The notes under the pieces: generated by a model | Told to the model about the DNA's origin: nothing | Databases searched by the model: none | What the model saw: the letters and a program-made list of their open reading frames with translations, nothing else | Translations under genes and position numbers: made by a program | Shown: piece after piece, positions 1 to 8,885 of the stretch | Layout of the letters: every line of letters begins with the position of its first letter | How positions within the stretch are numbered: position 1 is the stretch's first letter | NCBI RefSeq assembly: GCF_002554795.1 | Contig: NZ_PDEQ01000001.1 | Location: forward strand, 744,001-808,000 | Source of the DNA: Longibacter salinarum | GTDB taxonomy: Bacteria; Bacteroidota; Rhodothermia; Rhodothermales; Salinibacteraceae | DNA: 64,000 nucleotides | Reading direction: 5' to 3'

Positions 1-369
<369 letters not shown>

Positions 370-410
370 CGTGAACGGTGCGGTGATCTGTGAGGGAAGC
401 CCCTCCACCG

Positions 411-875
411 CTAGATGTTGTACGACTTCTTCACTTCATCAAGTCGGCGCTGAGACTCTCGATCTTTGATCGACTGCCGCTTGTCGTGCTGCTTCTTCCC
501 CTTGCCGAGGCCGATCTTCAGCTTTGCCCAGCCGTCGCGAAAGTACAACTCGAGCGGAACGATCGTGTAGCCCTCTTGCTCGGCTTTGTCGCCCCACTTC
601 TCGATTTGACTCGACTTCAGCAGAAGCTTTCGATTCCGGCGCGGCTCGTGGTTGAAGTGGCTCGCCTGCTCGTACGGCTTGATGTATGCATCGTGCAGCA
701 GCATTTCGCCGTAGCGATCCACGCTGCAGTACGACCCGTCGAGACTCACCTTGCCTTCGCGTACGGACTTCACCTCGGAGCCTTTCAGCACAAGACCTGC
801 CTCCAGGGTTTCCTCGATGTTGTAGTTGAAGCGTGCCTTTTTATTACGCTCAACTGTTTTGATTCCGTCTCCCAT
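411..875 (-). CDS. smpB: SsrA-binding protein SmpB
   Basis: SmpB binds the tRNA-like domain of tmRNA and delivers it to stalled ribosomes for trans-translation. The 154-residue product has the usual length. It shows the conserved N-terminal core ([28 protein letters not shown]), the region [11 protein letters not shown], and the basic C-terminal tail [17 protein letters not shown] that becomes helical in the ribosomal mRNA channel. The start [11 protein letters not shown] is the only sensible one. It lies between the MqnA-family gene and tyrS on the same strand, 46 bp from the former. No tmRNA gene was recognised in this window. Confidence 0.96.
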   Translation of the reverse strand: MGDGIKTVERNKKARFNYNIEETLEAGLVLKGSEVKSVREGKVSLDGSYCSVDRYGEMLLHDAYIKPYEQASHFNHEPRRNRKLLLKSSQIEKWGDKAEQEGYTIVPLELYFRDGWAKLKIGLGKGKKQHDKRQSIKDRESQRRLDEVKKSYNI

Positions 876-921
876 AACTCACCTTTTCCACGTCTTGTCA
901 ATCGTATCGCCGGGCCTCGCG

Positions 922-1836
922 CTAGTCGTCGCCACCCGGGTTGAGGTCCGGCAGATCCCCTTTCGGAAAGTTCGGGGGCGAGCCAGGGGGCTGATCTCCA
1001 CTGGACGGTGGGGCTTCCGGGGGCGGGCCTTCGTCATCGTCATCTTCCTTGCCCTGTCCGAGGAAAACGAACGGTAGGTCCGGCACCTCATCGGTCAGGT
1101 CATAGTAAAACATGTACTGCCGGAGCTCTGTCAGGCTCGCAATCGCGAGCCGGTCGAGCGCCGAACGCAGATCTTCGCGATAAAACTCGCCGAGCCGCTG
1201 TGACGTCTCCTGCGCCATGACCCAGACGTCGCGGTTTTCTTCCGCAGCCTTGCGTCCGTCGACGAGCGCTTCCGTCAGATCATCCGTCGCCTGGTCGCGC
1301 CGCGTGACGAAGAGGCCCCAGACCATCGGGTAGTTTGTCAGCTCGTACCATTCGCGTCCAAGGTCCATGGAGAAGGTATCGACCTCCATGGCCGGCACGT
1401 CGTTTCCAACGAGAAGGGCAGCGTCTTCCTCCGTGTCCATGAGCTGGCGCGGGGACAGGCCGTCGTACGGGACGAAGGCGGGCTCCTCACCGTAGTGCTC
1501 TTGAAGCACCACGCGAGCAATAAACCGCTCCTGTGAGACACGGCGATCGTACGCCACCGTCTTCGGGTAATCGTGCAGTCCCCCGCTCCAGGCGAGACGC
1601 GCGTACGGATACTTCCACGAGACCAGTCCCACACTGGGAATGACATCGATCGAGTCCGCAGCCTGCAATGCGAGCGTCGTCGGGAGAAGCGCAACGTCGA
1701 CTTCCCCCTGAACGAGGCGCCGCGCACACTCCTCCGGACGGAATCGCAGGATGTCAAACGGGTTGGACACCGCTCCGGACGTAAATCCGGACACGAGAAA
1801 CTCTGCCGGCGGTAAATCCCAGATGGCGAGCTTCAT
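922..1836 (-). CDS. MqnA/MqnD-family protein (menaquinone biosynthesis/solute-binding-like)
   Basis: A 304-residue protein of the periplasmic-binding-protein-II-like family that includes chorismate dehydratase MqnA and MqnD of the futalosine pathway. Family traits are the segment RLVQGEVDVALLPTTLAL near residue 45, the middle block AALLVGNDV, and the late block DLGREWYELTNYPMVWGLFVTRR. There is no signal peptide, so it is probably cytosolic like MqnA. The N-terminus lacks the YLNTLPL-type substrate-binding motif of well-characterised MqnA proteins. The last 40 residues are an acidic, proline-rich tail. The genome also carries classical menDHACE, so a role in futalosine synthesis is doubtful; it may be a divergent paralogue. 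It is preceded by the terminator of the rplS operon and precedes smpB. Confidence 0.7.
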   Translation of the reverse strand: MKLAIWDLPPAEFLVSGFTSGAVSNPFDILRFRPEECARRLVQGEVDVALLPTTLALQAADSIDVIPSVGLVSWKYPYARLAWSGGLHDYPKTVAYDRRVSQERFIARVVLQEHYGEEPAFVPYDGLSPRQLMDTEEDAALLVGNDVPAMEVDTFSMDLGREWYELTNYPMVWGLFVTRRDQATDDLTEALVDGRKAAEENRDVWVMAQETSQRLGEFYREDLRSALDRLAIASLTELRQYMFYYDLTDEVPDLPFVFLGQGKEDDDDEGPPPEAPPSSGDQPPGSPPNFPKGDLPDLNPGGDD

Positions 1837-1894
1837 TCAGACAGGCGATTCTTTTCCGAGAGACGCGAAATCAATGGCCCATAGGCGTGAAACA

Positions 1895-1928
1895 GCACGC
1901 GTCCGAGCCTTCAGACTCAGACGCGTGC
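1895..1928 (-). terminator. Terminator after rplS
   Basis: A perfect 9-bp inverted repeat (1895-1903 with 1920-1928, arms GCACGCGTC/GACGCGTGC) with a 16-nt loop sits between the rplS stop and the MqnA-family start. The minus-strand transcript continues with TGTTT. It probably ends the rpsP-rimM-trmD-rplS operon. Confidence 0.5.
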
Positions 1929-1998
1929 AGAGCCGTTGGATACTGTGCGCCTAATCGGCAATAGCCGACGCAGCCACGCATCCGCCGAAAAAACCGGC

Positions 1999-2358
1999 TT
2001 ACGCATCACGCATGCGCTCCTTGATCCGTGCGGCTTTGCCTGCACGATCGCGGAGGTAGAACAGCTTCGAACGGCGAACGCGACCACGGCGAACGACGTC
2101 AATTTTGGCGATACGCGGCGAGTGCAGCGGAAAAATACGCTCGACGCCGATTCCGCTGGAAATCTTGCGGACCGTGAAGGTCTGACTGGATCCGCTGCCG
2201 CGGCGCTGAAGCACAACGCCTTCGTACTGCTGGATCCGCTCCTTGTCACCCTCGACCACGCGGAGGTGCACGTTCACCGTGTCGCCCGGTTCAAACTCCG
2301 GCCGGTCGTCTTTGAGTTGCGTGGTTTCTATGAGGGAAATGAGGTCGGTGGTAGCCAT
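1999..2358 (-). CDS. rplS: 50S ribosomal protein L19
   Basis: L19 sits at the 30S-50S interface and helps form intersubunit bridges. The 119-residue product has the usual length and the family core: [32 protein letters not shown], then [32 protein letters not shown] and the basic end [21 protein letters not shown]. The start MATTDLISL is well placed. It is the last gene of the conserved rpsP-rimM-trmD-rplS order, 102 bp downstream of trmD, and is followed by a hairpin terminator. Confidence 0.97.
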   Translation of the reverse strand: MATTDLISLIETTQLKDDRPEFEPGDTVNVHLRVVEGDKERIQQYEGVVLQRRGSGSSQTFTVRKISSGIGVERIFPLHSPRIAKIDVVRRGRVRRSKLFYLRDRAGKAARIKERMRDA

Positions 2359-2460
2359 AACGGGTACCTCGTAAATTTTTGGGGTTGGTGGCAGTCAACT
2401 GATCTGCCGGGAATGTCGAATAGGCTGCAGGGGAGCAGCGCGAAGGTCAAAAGCGACCCG

Positions 2461-3159
2461 TCAGCCGGTCTCGGCAGCAGGGTCTTCGAGTAAGTCCGGT
2501 CGGCGGCGCCTCGTTTTCTCAATCCGTACGGTATCTCTCCACTCGGTGATCGCGGCGTGATTCCCCGAACGAAGCACGGGAGGAACCCTGAGGCCGCGAT
2601 ACTCTGCCGGTCGCGTGTAGACCGGCGCATCGAGAAGCCCATCCTGAAACGAGTCGGTGAGTGCGGACGACGCATCACCCAGCACGCCGGGTTGGAGTCG
2701 CGCGACAGCATCAATCAGGACCAGCGCCGGCAATTCACCGCCGCTGAGCACGTAATCTCCGATGGACACTTCGAGCGTCACGAGCTCATCTCGAACCCGC
2801 TGATCGACGCCCTTGTAGTGGCCCGCGAGGAGAACCAGGTGCTCGGCCATCGACAGGCGATTCGCCATCGGCTGGTCGAACGGCTCTCCATCCGGCGTGA
2901 GGAAAATCACCTCATCCGGTTCGCCGTGCGCATCTTTGATTGCATCGATACTAGCGAATATCGGTTCCGGCTTGAGCACCATTCCGGCGCCTCCACCAAA
3001 CGGATAGTCATCGATTTGCCGATGCTTGCCTTCGGCGAACTCACGAAGGTCATGCACTTCGATCTCAACCGCCCCTTTGTCCTGAGCCCGACCGACGATG
3101 CTATGTTGGATCGGGCCACGAACGATGTCGGGCAACGCCGCTATAACGTCAATTCGCAT
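2461..3159 (-). CDS. trmD: tRNA (guanine37-N1)-methyltransferase TrmD
   Basis: TrmD uses S-adenosylmethionine to methylate G37 next to the anticodon, preventing frameshifts. The SPOUT knot region is clear: [10 protein letters not shown]-type strand (here [12 protein letters not shown]), [16 protein letters not shown] and [32 protein letters not shown] near residue 40 is another family hallmark, and the C-terminal domain ends at the stop. I chose the ATG at 3157-3159 ([12 protein letters not shown], 232 aa). An in-frame start at 3231 would overlap rimM and add non-conserved residues. It is 43 bp downstream of rimM in the ribosomal operon. Confidence 0.96.
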   Translation of the reverse strand: MRIDVIAALPDIVRGPIQHSIVGRAQDKGAVEIEVHDLREFAEGKHRQIDDYPFGGGAGMVLKPEPIFASIDAIKDAHGEPDEVIFLTPDGEPFDQPMANRLSMAEHLVLLAGHYKGVDQRVRDELVTLEVSIGDYVLSGGELPALVLIDAVARLQPGVLGDASSALTDSFQDGLLDAPVYTRPAEYRGLRVPPVLRSGNHAAITEWRDTVRIEKTRRRRPDLLEDPAAETG

Positions 3160-3202
3160 GGTACCACGTGCAGTCATCAATACGCGAGCGTTCCATGCAG
3201 GG

Positions 3203-3841
3203 CTACTCGTCCATGCCCTCGATGAGCTCAACGATCATTACGCCGCCTTCCACATCCACATCGTGAACGAAGTCGGCGACGAACGGAATCATCAGCTCCC
3301 TTCCATCGCCGCGATTGACGATGAGGGTCAGATGGGCGGGATGCTCCAGCACATTGCCAACGGAACCGAGGGTCGCCCCGTCATCCGTCCGCACCTCCAG
3401 GCCAATCAGATCGTTGATCAGCAGTTCGTCATCGTCGATGACAAGATCTTCTTCATCGACGAAAATGGACTGCTTCGTGATCTGCTCGGCGGCCGTCCGC
3501 GACTCCACCTCGTCGAGGCGGAGAATCACGGTCGTGCCTCGCTTCGTCTGCTGATAGCGGACGGAAGCAACGGTGTAGGGCTCGGCAGAATACGGGTCCG
3601 GCCCGACCAGGACGCGCTCGAAGGACTCGAACTGCTCCGGGTCGGACGTTTCCGGGTTCACCTTGAGCTCGCCATGCACGCCATGCGGGCGGAATACGAA
3701 GCCGATACGCACACGTGCGTCGGCCTCGTCCGTCGGTCCGGAATCAGATGAACCGTCGGTCGCGTCATCGGCCGAAGCCGACGTGCCACCGGTGTCATCC
3801 GGTCGGGTAAAGCATGGAGTATGGAAGCCCAGGTTCGGCAT
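3203..3841 (-). CDS. rimM: Ribosome maturation factor RimM
   Basis: RimM helps mature the 16S 3' domain and binds S19. The 212-residue product has the N-terminal beta-barrel starting [21 protein letters not shown] (about residue 43) and a PRC-barrel segment ([30 protein letters not shown]), ending with [17 protein letters not shown]. The first 42 residues are a Ser/Asp/Thr-rich, acidic extension not found in most RimM proteins. A later start inside it cannot be excluded, but no Met lies between residue 1 and the core. The gene follows rpsP by 48 bp. Confidence 0.93.
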   Translation of the reverse strand: MPNLGFHTPCFTRPDDTGGTSASADDATDGSSDSGPTDEADARVRIGFVFRPHGVHGELKVNPETSDPEQFESFERVLVGPDPYSAEPYTVASVRYQQTKRGTTVILRLDEVESRTAAEQITKQSIFVDEEDLVIDDDELLINDLIGLEVRTDDGATLGSVGNVLEHPAHLTLIVNRGDGRELMIPFVADFVHDVDVEGGVMIVELIEGMDE

Positions 3842-3889
3842 TGGCGTCAGGAACGCAGGAGTGAGGCGCAGAGAGCGCCGGACGATATG

Positions 3890-4513
3890 TTACTTGTCGT
3901 CGTCGCTGTCCTCGTCGTCGGATGCGTCATCGCCCGATTCGTCGGAAGCTTCTGCAGCCTCGTCCTCCTCGGCGGCCGGCTCTTCGTCCTCCTCGTCGGC
4001 GTCGGCAGCTTCTTCAGCTTCCTTGGCCGCCGCTTCTTCTTTGGCCTTACGCTCGGCTTCTTCTTTCGCCTTGCGCTCTTCTTCAGCTTTGCGGCGAGCT
4101 TCCTCTTCGAGCTCCTTGGCACGCTGGCGCTCGGCTTCGAGGGCTTCTTTACGGCGCATTTCCGCCGTCTTCTTCAGCTCGTCGCCCGCTTCAGCCATGC
4201 GTTCGAGGTGATCGGCCACAGCGGCCTCGATCTCCTCCTCACTTTTGCCTTTGAGCTCCATGGTCCGGCGCAGTAGCACGCCACGCTTGTGGAGAAGCGA
4301 GCGGACCGTATTGCTGGGCTGTGCGCCCTGGTTGAGCCAGTAAATTGCCCGTTCCTCGTCCAACTGGACTTCGGCGGGCTGTTCTAGCGGATAGTAGCGA
4401 CCGAGGTCTTCAATGTATCGTCCGTCACGTGCGTTGCGTGAATCGGTGGCGACGATGGAGAAAACCGGGATCTTCTTGCGCCCCATACGGCGCATGCGAA
4501 GTTTAACAGACAC
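3890..4513 (-). CDS. rpsP: 30S ribosomal protein S16 with long charged C-terminal extension
   Basis: S16 binds 16S rRNA early in 30S assembly. Residues 1-85 are the complete S16 domain (VKLRMRRMGRKKIPVFSIVATDSRNARDGRYIEDLGRYYP). The family is usually 80-100 aa long, but this protein has 207. Residues 86-150 form a predicted Lys/Glu/Ala/Arg coiled-coil helix, and the last 50 or so residues are almost only Asp, Glu, Ala and Ser. Reading frame and base use are continuous, so this is not a run-on into the neighbour. Extended S16 proteins with acidic or charged tails occur in Bacteroidota-related lineages, but this one is extreme. It is the first gene of the rpsP-rimM-trmD-rplS operon. Confidence 0.95.
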   Translation of the reverse strand: MSVKLRMRRMGRKKIPVFSIVATDSRNARDGRYIEDLGRYYPLEQPAEVQLDEERAIYWLNQGAQPSNTVRSLLHKRGVLLRRTMELKGKSEEEIEAAVADHLERMAEAGDELKKTAEMRRKEALEAERQRAKELEEEARRKAEEERKAKEEAERKAKEEAAAKEAEEAADADEEDEEPAAEEDEAAEASDESGDDASDDEDSDDDK

Positions 4514-4876
4514 GTTCGTTAGCTACGGGGTTCTGTTCAAAGTAAGTTCGGCAGATCGTGACGGTCGCGATCCGGCGGGCGCTTAGGTTCGCCTTGCCGG
4601 TGCGGCGAAGAAAATCGGTACGTCTCCGTGTGGGCGATGAGGTGGATGCTCGGGTAGATAAGCCGAGCGGTCATCGCGGCCCCGGCAGGACCGGGGGCAG
4701 CCGCGGCGAGCGCGAGCAGCCGGAGAGGTCCGCTCGCGTGCCGATGTCGTTGGCGCCAAAGGAAGGCGCCGGATTGGGTACGTCTACAAAGGGTGGTAGG
4801 TGCGAGCGATACCACGTGCGTCGGACACGAACGAATCATGCCCGGACGCGATTCTCGGGTTCGCCCGCTAGTGAGC
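4514..4876. other. Intergenic region upstream of rpsP
   Basis: The 363 bp between the ffh stop and the rpsP start contain no ORF with recognisable similarity. Two small GC-rich hairpins are visible: CCCCGG/CCGGGG at 4680-4696 and GGCGCC/GGCGCC at 4752-4770. They could end ffh transcription or belong to the ribosomal operon leader. A promoter for rpsP is expected here but could not be pinned down. Confidence 0.5.
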
Positions 4877-6259
4877 TTACATTCCCGGGAACGGCGAGTT
4901 GCCGCCACCGAACTTGCTCATGAGCTTCTTGAGGTTCATCGAGCGACCCTGGCCGGTCAGCTTCGACATGGTCTTCATCATCTTCTTCATCTCGCGGAAC
5001 TGCTTGATCAACTGGTTGACGTCCCGCACTTCGACGCCACTTCCACGTGCGATCCGGCGGCGGCGCGTCCCGTTCAGAATCTCGGGGTGCGAGCGCTCCT
5101 TCGGCGTCATCGACTGAATCATCGCCTCAATATGCTTGAAGGCGTCGTCGTCGACATCCAGATCCTTGATCTGACGCCCGACGCCAGGAATCATGCCGAG
5201 AAGGTCTTTCACCGAACCCATCTTCTGGATCCGCTGAAGCTGATCGTAGAAGTCCTGCAGGTCGAAGTCCTCCGAGCGGATCTTCTCCTGCAGTTTCTCG
5301 GCCTGCTTCTCGTCGTACTGTTCTTGCGCCCGCTCAACGAACGAAACGACGTCGCCCATCCCGAGGATGCGCTGCGCCATGCGGTCGGGGTAGAACTCGG
5401 TGAGTGCGTCGAGCTTCTCTCCCGTCGAGGCAAACTTGATCGGCTTTTGCACGACCGACCGGATCGAGAGTGCTGCCCCACCGCGCGTGTCGCCATCGAG
5501 CTTGGTCAGCACGACGCCGTCGTAATCCAACTGCTCGTTGAATTCTTTCGCCGTGTTTACCGCATCCTGCCCCGTCATGGAGTCCACGACGAACAGGATC
5601 TCATTCGGATCGACCGCCGACTTGATGGTGGATACCTCCTCCATCATGGCCTCGTCAATGTGCATGCGGCCCGCCGTATCAATGATGACGACGTCGCGGG
5701 CGGTGTTACGCGCCTCTTCAACGGCTTCCTCTGCAACCCGCACAGCATCCTGCACCGGCTTCCCGTCGTCATCGCTGACGGTGTACACCGGGACGTTGAT
5801 GCCGGACGCGAGCTTTTGCAGCTGATCGACAGCCGCCGGGCGATACACGTCCGCGGCAGCCAGAAGCGGCGCACGGCCCTTGCTCCGAAGATGCTTGGCG
5901 AGCTTGGAGCAGAAGGTCGTCTTGCCGGAGCCCTGAAGCCCGGCCACGAGAATAACCGTCGGCGGATCCTCAGCGTACTCAATCTCCACATGTTCACCGC
6001 CGAGCACACGCGTCAGCTCGTCGTAAACAATCTTGGTGAGCTGTTGCCCCGGTGTCACGGACGTGAGGACGTCCTCACCGAGCGCTTTCTCCTTGACGTT
6101 GTTCGTAAACTCCTTCGCGACCTGATAATTCACGTCCGCATTGAGCAGAGCGCGGCGGATCTCGCGCATCGTCTCCGCTACATTCAGCTCATTAATCCGC
6201 CCCTGTCCGGTTACGGACTGCAGGGCACCTTCCAGCTTTTCAGAGAGGCTCTCAAACAT
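4877..6259 (-). CDS. ffh: Signal recognition particle protein Ffh
   Basis: Ffh is the SRP54 GTPase that, with 4.5S RNA, targets nascent membrane and secreted proteins to FtsY and SecYEG. In 460 residues it has the N domain, the G domain with P-loop GLQGSGKTTFCSKLA (about residue 107), DVYRPAAVDQL, DTAGR and TKLDGDTRGGAALS, and the methionine-rich M domain (GMIPGVGRQIKDLDVDDDAFKHIEAMIQSMTPKER, then GSGVEVRDVNQLIKQF and MMKTMSKL). It ends in the typical GGGNSPFPGM. Start MFESLSEKLEGALQSV is canonical. It is separated from rpsP by a long leader, so it may be transcribed independently. Confidence 0.97.
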   Translation of the reverse strand: MFESLSEKLEGALQSVTGQGRINELNVAETMREIRRALLNADVNYQVAKEFTNNVKEKALGEDVLTSVTPGQQLTKIVYDELTRVLGGEHVEIEYAEDPPTVILVAGLQGSGKTTFCSKLAKHLRSKGRAPLLAAADVYRPAAVDQLQKLASGINVPVYTVSDDDGKPVQDAVRVAEEAVEEARNTARDVVIIDTAGRMHIDEAMMEEVSTIKSAVDPNEILFVVDSMTGQDAVNTAKEFNEQLDYDGVVLTKLDGDTRGGAALSIRSVVQKPIKFASTGEKLDALTEFYPDRMAQRILGMGDVVSFVERAQEQYDEKQAEKLQEKIRSEDFDLQDFYDQLQRIQKMGSVKDLLGMIPGVGRQIKDLDVDDDAFKHIEAMIQSMTPKERSHPEILNGTRRRRIARGSGVEVRDVNQLIKQFREMKKMMKTMSKLTGQGRSMNLKKLMSKFGGGNSPFPGM

Positions 6260-6529
6260 GGGACGGAGCGCCAGATAGGGAGATTATCGAGATCGTCGTT
6301 CGCTCCCGGTGGACCGATGCCCAGGCCGGGTATTCCGTGAAATCGGCTGCCATGCACAGGCACGACAGCCGTCGCTTGCCCGAGCGCTATACTGCCACGC
6401 ACTGCGGGCACCACACAGACCAATTAATGTAGCCACCATAGGACGAAACTACAACGGATGGACGAGCGGAAGAGCAGACTTCGCACGGTTGTCACGTGGC
6501 CCTTTCTTTTCAACAGGCCGAAGGCAATG

Positions 6530-6910
6530 CTACTCGGACGCTTTCTCTTTCTCTTCCCGAAGCAGATCAATCGTTTCAACCGCGTGTCGCAAGTGCGGGA
6601 TCACGATCGAACCGCCGACGACCAAAGCCACGTTCATGGCGTCCTCCAACTCTTCGTCGGAAAACCCTTGCTCGATGCATTGCTGCAAGTGGTAGTCGAT
6701 GCAGTCGTTGCAGCGCAGCACCATGGAGGCAACAAGCCCCAACAGCTCTTTTGTACCGCCGTCGAGCGCACCATCACGGTACGCCGCAGAATCCAGATTG
6801 AAAAAGCGCTTGATCCCCAGATGGTCTTTCTCCTCGAGGATCCGCTCGTTCATCCGGTCCCTATACGCCCGAAATGCCTCCAAACGATCCGCTCCGTCAG
6901 ATGTGTTCAT
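6530..6910 (-). CDS. Carboxymuconolactone decarboxylase-family protein (AhpD-like)
   Basis: A 126-residue CMD/AhpD-like all-helical protein. The conserved redox or proton-relay motif is present as CNDCIDYHLQQC with CxxC and a following His, after KELLGLVASMVLRC. The later block FSDEELEDAMNVALVVGGSIVIPHLRHA is typical of the family. Many such proteins act as peroxiredoxin-like or thiol-disulfide proteins, but the substrate here is unknown. I chose ATG 6908-6910 (MNTSDGADRLEAFRAYR); the in-frame extension to 7084 is not conserved-looking. Divergent from the cyclo-ligase gene. Confidence 0.8.
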   Translation of the reverse strand: MNTSDGADRLEAFRAYRDRMNERILEEKDHLGIKRFFNLDSAAYRDGALDGGTKELLGLVASMVLRCNDCIDYHLQQCIEQGFSDEELEDAMNVALVVGGSIVIPHLRHAVETIDLLREEKEKASE

Positions 6911-7231
6911 TATTAATTCGCCAGAGAGTTCGATTTTTAGTGTGATAGCGATCCATTCGCCAGAGTAATCCCCGGCGAAACGACCCGATCCGGCTATGTC
7001 CGCATCAATAACAAGCCTGGATCCGGTACGCGGAGTAACAAACGACTGATCGTAATCGTTTGCATAATTGACTCCACGGTCCAACGCCTAGCGGGATGGA
7101 ATCCGCTGCTGACACACAGACTTGAAACCGGGTCGCCACGGAGGTCGGCTTCAACGTAAGCAACCCCGGATGTTTCGACTCGGTATAACCTTCACGGACG
7201 ATCTCGAGAGCCTCTCGCCGCCGCTCGGACG
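6911..7231. other. Divergent promoter region
   Basis: 321 bp between the divergent CMD-family and 5-formyl-THF cyclo-ligase genes. The long minus-strand extension of the CMD frame here shows no family similarity. I see no strong hairpin, repeat or RNA gene. It should hold both promoters. Confidence 0.4.
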
Positions 7232-7858
7232 ATGCCTTCTTCTGCTACAAAATCTGAACTCCGGCAACACTTCGATGCCACGCGTAAGGCGATGGATCGC
7301 GGTGCCATTACAGATCGCAGCAAACGAATTGCCCGGCACGTGCTGAACCTGCCCGCAATTCGAGGGGCGAGCTGCGTACATGCTTACTGGCCGATTCCTG
7401 AGCAGAATGAAGTCGATACACGCTATATTATCGATGCCCTCGTGGAGCGCGACGTAGATGTAGCTTTGCCGGTTGTCACTAGCTTCGAAGCCGGCACGCC
7501 TGAGATGGCTCACCGACGGTTCACCGGACGTTCCGACCTGCAACGCAACGAATGGAATATCGCGGAGCCGATCGATGGCCCGGAGGTTCTACTGTCTAAC
7601 ATCGATGCCGTGATCGTACCCGCTCTCGGGGCCGGACTGAATGGTCACCGGATCGGCCACGGCTGGGGGTACTACGATGCGTTCCTCAAAGACCTGGACC
7701 CCTCTATTCCGCGCATCCTCCTGGCATTTGACGACTGTGTTCGCCCTCACGTGCCGTGCGACGCACACGACATCCCTGTTCACATCATTGTGACGGAGTC
7801 TGGATTGCACAAAGTCGCTTCCCCGGATGACGCGCCTGACGCAGCAGGACAACCCTGA
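7232..7858 (+). CDS. 5-formyltetrahydrofolate cyclo-ligase
   Basis: This enzyme converts 5-formyl-THF to 5,10-methenyl-THF with ATP, recycling a folate storage form. The 208-residue product has the N-terminal basic helix KSELRQHFDATRKAMDR, the segment VHAYWPIPEQNEVDTRYIID, and the signature NIDAVIVPALGAGLNGHRIGHGWGYYDAFL, matching the GxRxGxGxGYYD substrate/ATP motif near residues 135-152. It ends with a divergent Asp/Pro-rich tail. Start MPSSATKSEL is 7 residues before the first conserved helix. The PspC-domain gene follows 67 bp downstream and may be co-transcribed. Confidence 0.92.
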   Translation: MPSSATKSELRQHFDATRKAMDRGAITDRSKRIARHVLNLPAIRGASCVHAYWPIPEQNEVDTRYIIDALVERDVDVALPVVTSFEAGTPEMAHRRFTGRSDLQRNEWNIAEPIDGPEVLLSNIDAVIVPALGAGLNGHRIGHGWGYYDAFLKDLDPSIPRILLAFDDCVRPHVPCDAHDIPVHIIVTESGLHKVASPDDAPDAAGQP

Positions 7859-7925
7859 TTCGTTCGGCCTCGCATCGCTTCTTGCTTCTGCACCCGCTCT
7901 GCCTGCACCGACGACGGAATTAAAT

Positions 7926-8777
7926 ATGACACCCTCCGGTTCTTCCAAGACTCGCTCTTCCTCCCCATCCACCCGTGATCAGTCGCGGTCATCGGACACG
8001 ACCAATGTGGACCTCTCGACGATGCGTCAGAATATGGACGCCGCCCAACGACGGTCATCTGGACCTACACCGCAGGAAGCCTTCGAGACGGGACGTACAA
8101 CGCTCAGTCTAGATCACATCAGTGACGAGGAGCTCGATGCCTTCTTCTTCGAAGAGGAAGCCGAGCAAGAAAGCTGGTTCAATGCACCCACGCTGACGGG
8201 CATTGCGCTCATCGTTATTGGTTTCGTTTACCTGATGGCCGAGATGGGCATCCTGTCGGGAATCGCACTCCCGGCCATGGTGTCACTTCTTCCATGGCTC
8301 GCCGGCGTCTTCGTCGTCGTGCTTGGGTTTGGACTCCTGTCTCGCGGTCGCACGGAGACCCGACGGGAACGGGAAGCCGTCAACCGGTCGCGCGCGTCGA
8401 AGGCGAGCACGTCCGCGGCGTCACGTTCAAAACCAAACGAGGCGACCTCGACTTCCGAATCGAAAAAAACGGAGTCGTCTAACTCGTCGACGTTTAGCAT
8501 GCCCGACATGTCCGGCTCAGACCAATCCTGGAATCCGTTTCGGAAGAAGCGCTTTCCTCTCCGGCGCTCCATGTCGGATAAGCGGATCATGGGCGTATGC
8601 TCGGGCATCGCACACTATTTCAATCTCGACCCGACCCTCGTACGAATTGCGTTCGTTATTGGCGTAATCGTGACGGGGGGCCCGTTCATCCTCGCCTACA
8701 TCGGACTCGGCTGGGCCATGCCGAAGGACACCGAGCTCACACACGAGGAACGGATGCGCATCATCCGCGACAGTTAG
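7926..8777 (+). CDS. PspC-domain membrane protein
   Basis: A 283-residue inner-membrane protein. The N-terminal 75 residues are Ser/Thr-rich and low complexity. Two hydrophobic helices follow (TLTGIALIVIGFVYLMAEM and MVSLLPWLAGVFVVVLGFGL), then a Ser/Lys-rich linker. The C-terminal PspC domain begins RRSMSDKRIMGVCSGIAHYFNLDPTLVRIAFVIGVIV and has its own membrane helix. PspC proteins act in envelope-stress sensing. No PspA or PspF is nearby, so the partner is unknown. I chose ATG 7926 (MTPSGSSK); a longer frame from 7827 overlaps the preceding gene. Confidence 0.88.
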   Translation: MTPSGSSKTRSSSPSTRDQSRSSDTTNVDLSTMRQNMDAAQRRSSGPTPQEAFETGRTTLSLDHISDEELDAFFFEEEAEQESWFNAPTLTGIALIVIGFVYLMAEMGILSGIALPAMVSLLPWLAGVFVVVLGFGLLSRGRTETRREREAVNRSRASKASTSAASRSKPNEATSTSESKKTESSNSSTFSMPDMSGSDQSWNPFRKKRFPLRRSMSDKRIMGVCSGIAHYFNLDPTLVRIAFVIGVIVTGGPFILAYIGLGWAMPKDTELTHEERMRIIRDS

Positions 8778-8821
8778 ATCCAGAATCGCGTTATCGCGCA
8801 TCGAGCCGGCAGAGCAAAAGC

Positions 8822-8864
8822 AAACGCCGCCTTTGCCCAAAAGGGCAAGGCGGCGTTTTTGTTT
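8822..8864. terminator. Bidirectional intrinsic terminator
   Basis: A very strong GC-rich hairpin (arms roughly AACGCCGCCTTTGCCC and GGGCAAGGCGGCGTT, loop AAAA, one bulge) is followed on the plus strand by TTTTTGTTT and preceded by an A-rich stretch. It sits between the convergent PspC and M16 genes and can end both transcripts. Confidence 0.9.
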
Positions 8865-8885
8865 ACGACCGTTTGCCAGGCGACC

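Noticed and set aside
3821-4276. Plus-strand frame opposite rpsP with a hydrophobic Phe/Leu-rich product
   Set aside because: It is the mirror of the Glu/Lys-rich S16 tail, which gives Phe/Leu codons on the opposite strand; not an independent membrane protein.
4537-4908. Open frame of 123 aa on the minus strand between ffh and rpsP
   Set aside because: It overlaps the ffh 3' end, is rich in Arg/Pro/His, and has no recognisable motif; probably not coding.
4793-6340. A 515-codon open frame opposite ffh
   Set aside because: Produced by the codon pattern of ffh on the other strand; no domain fits.
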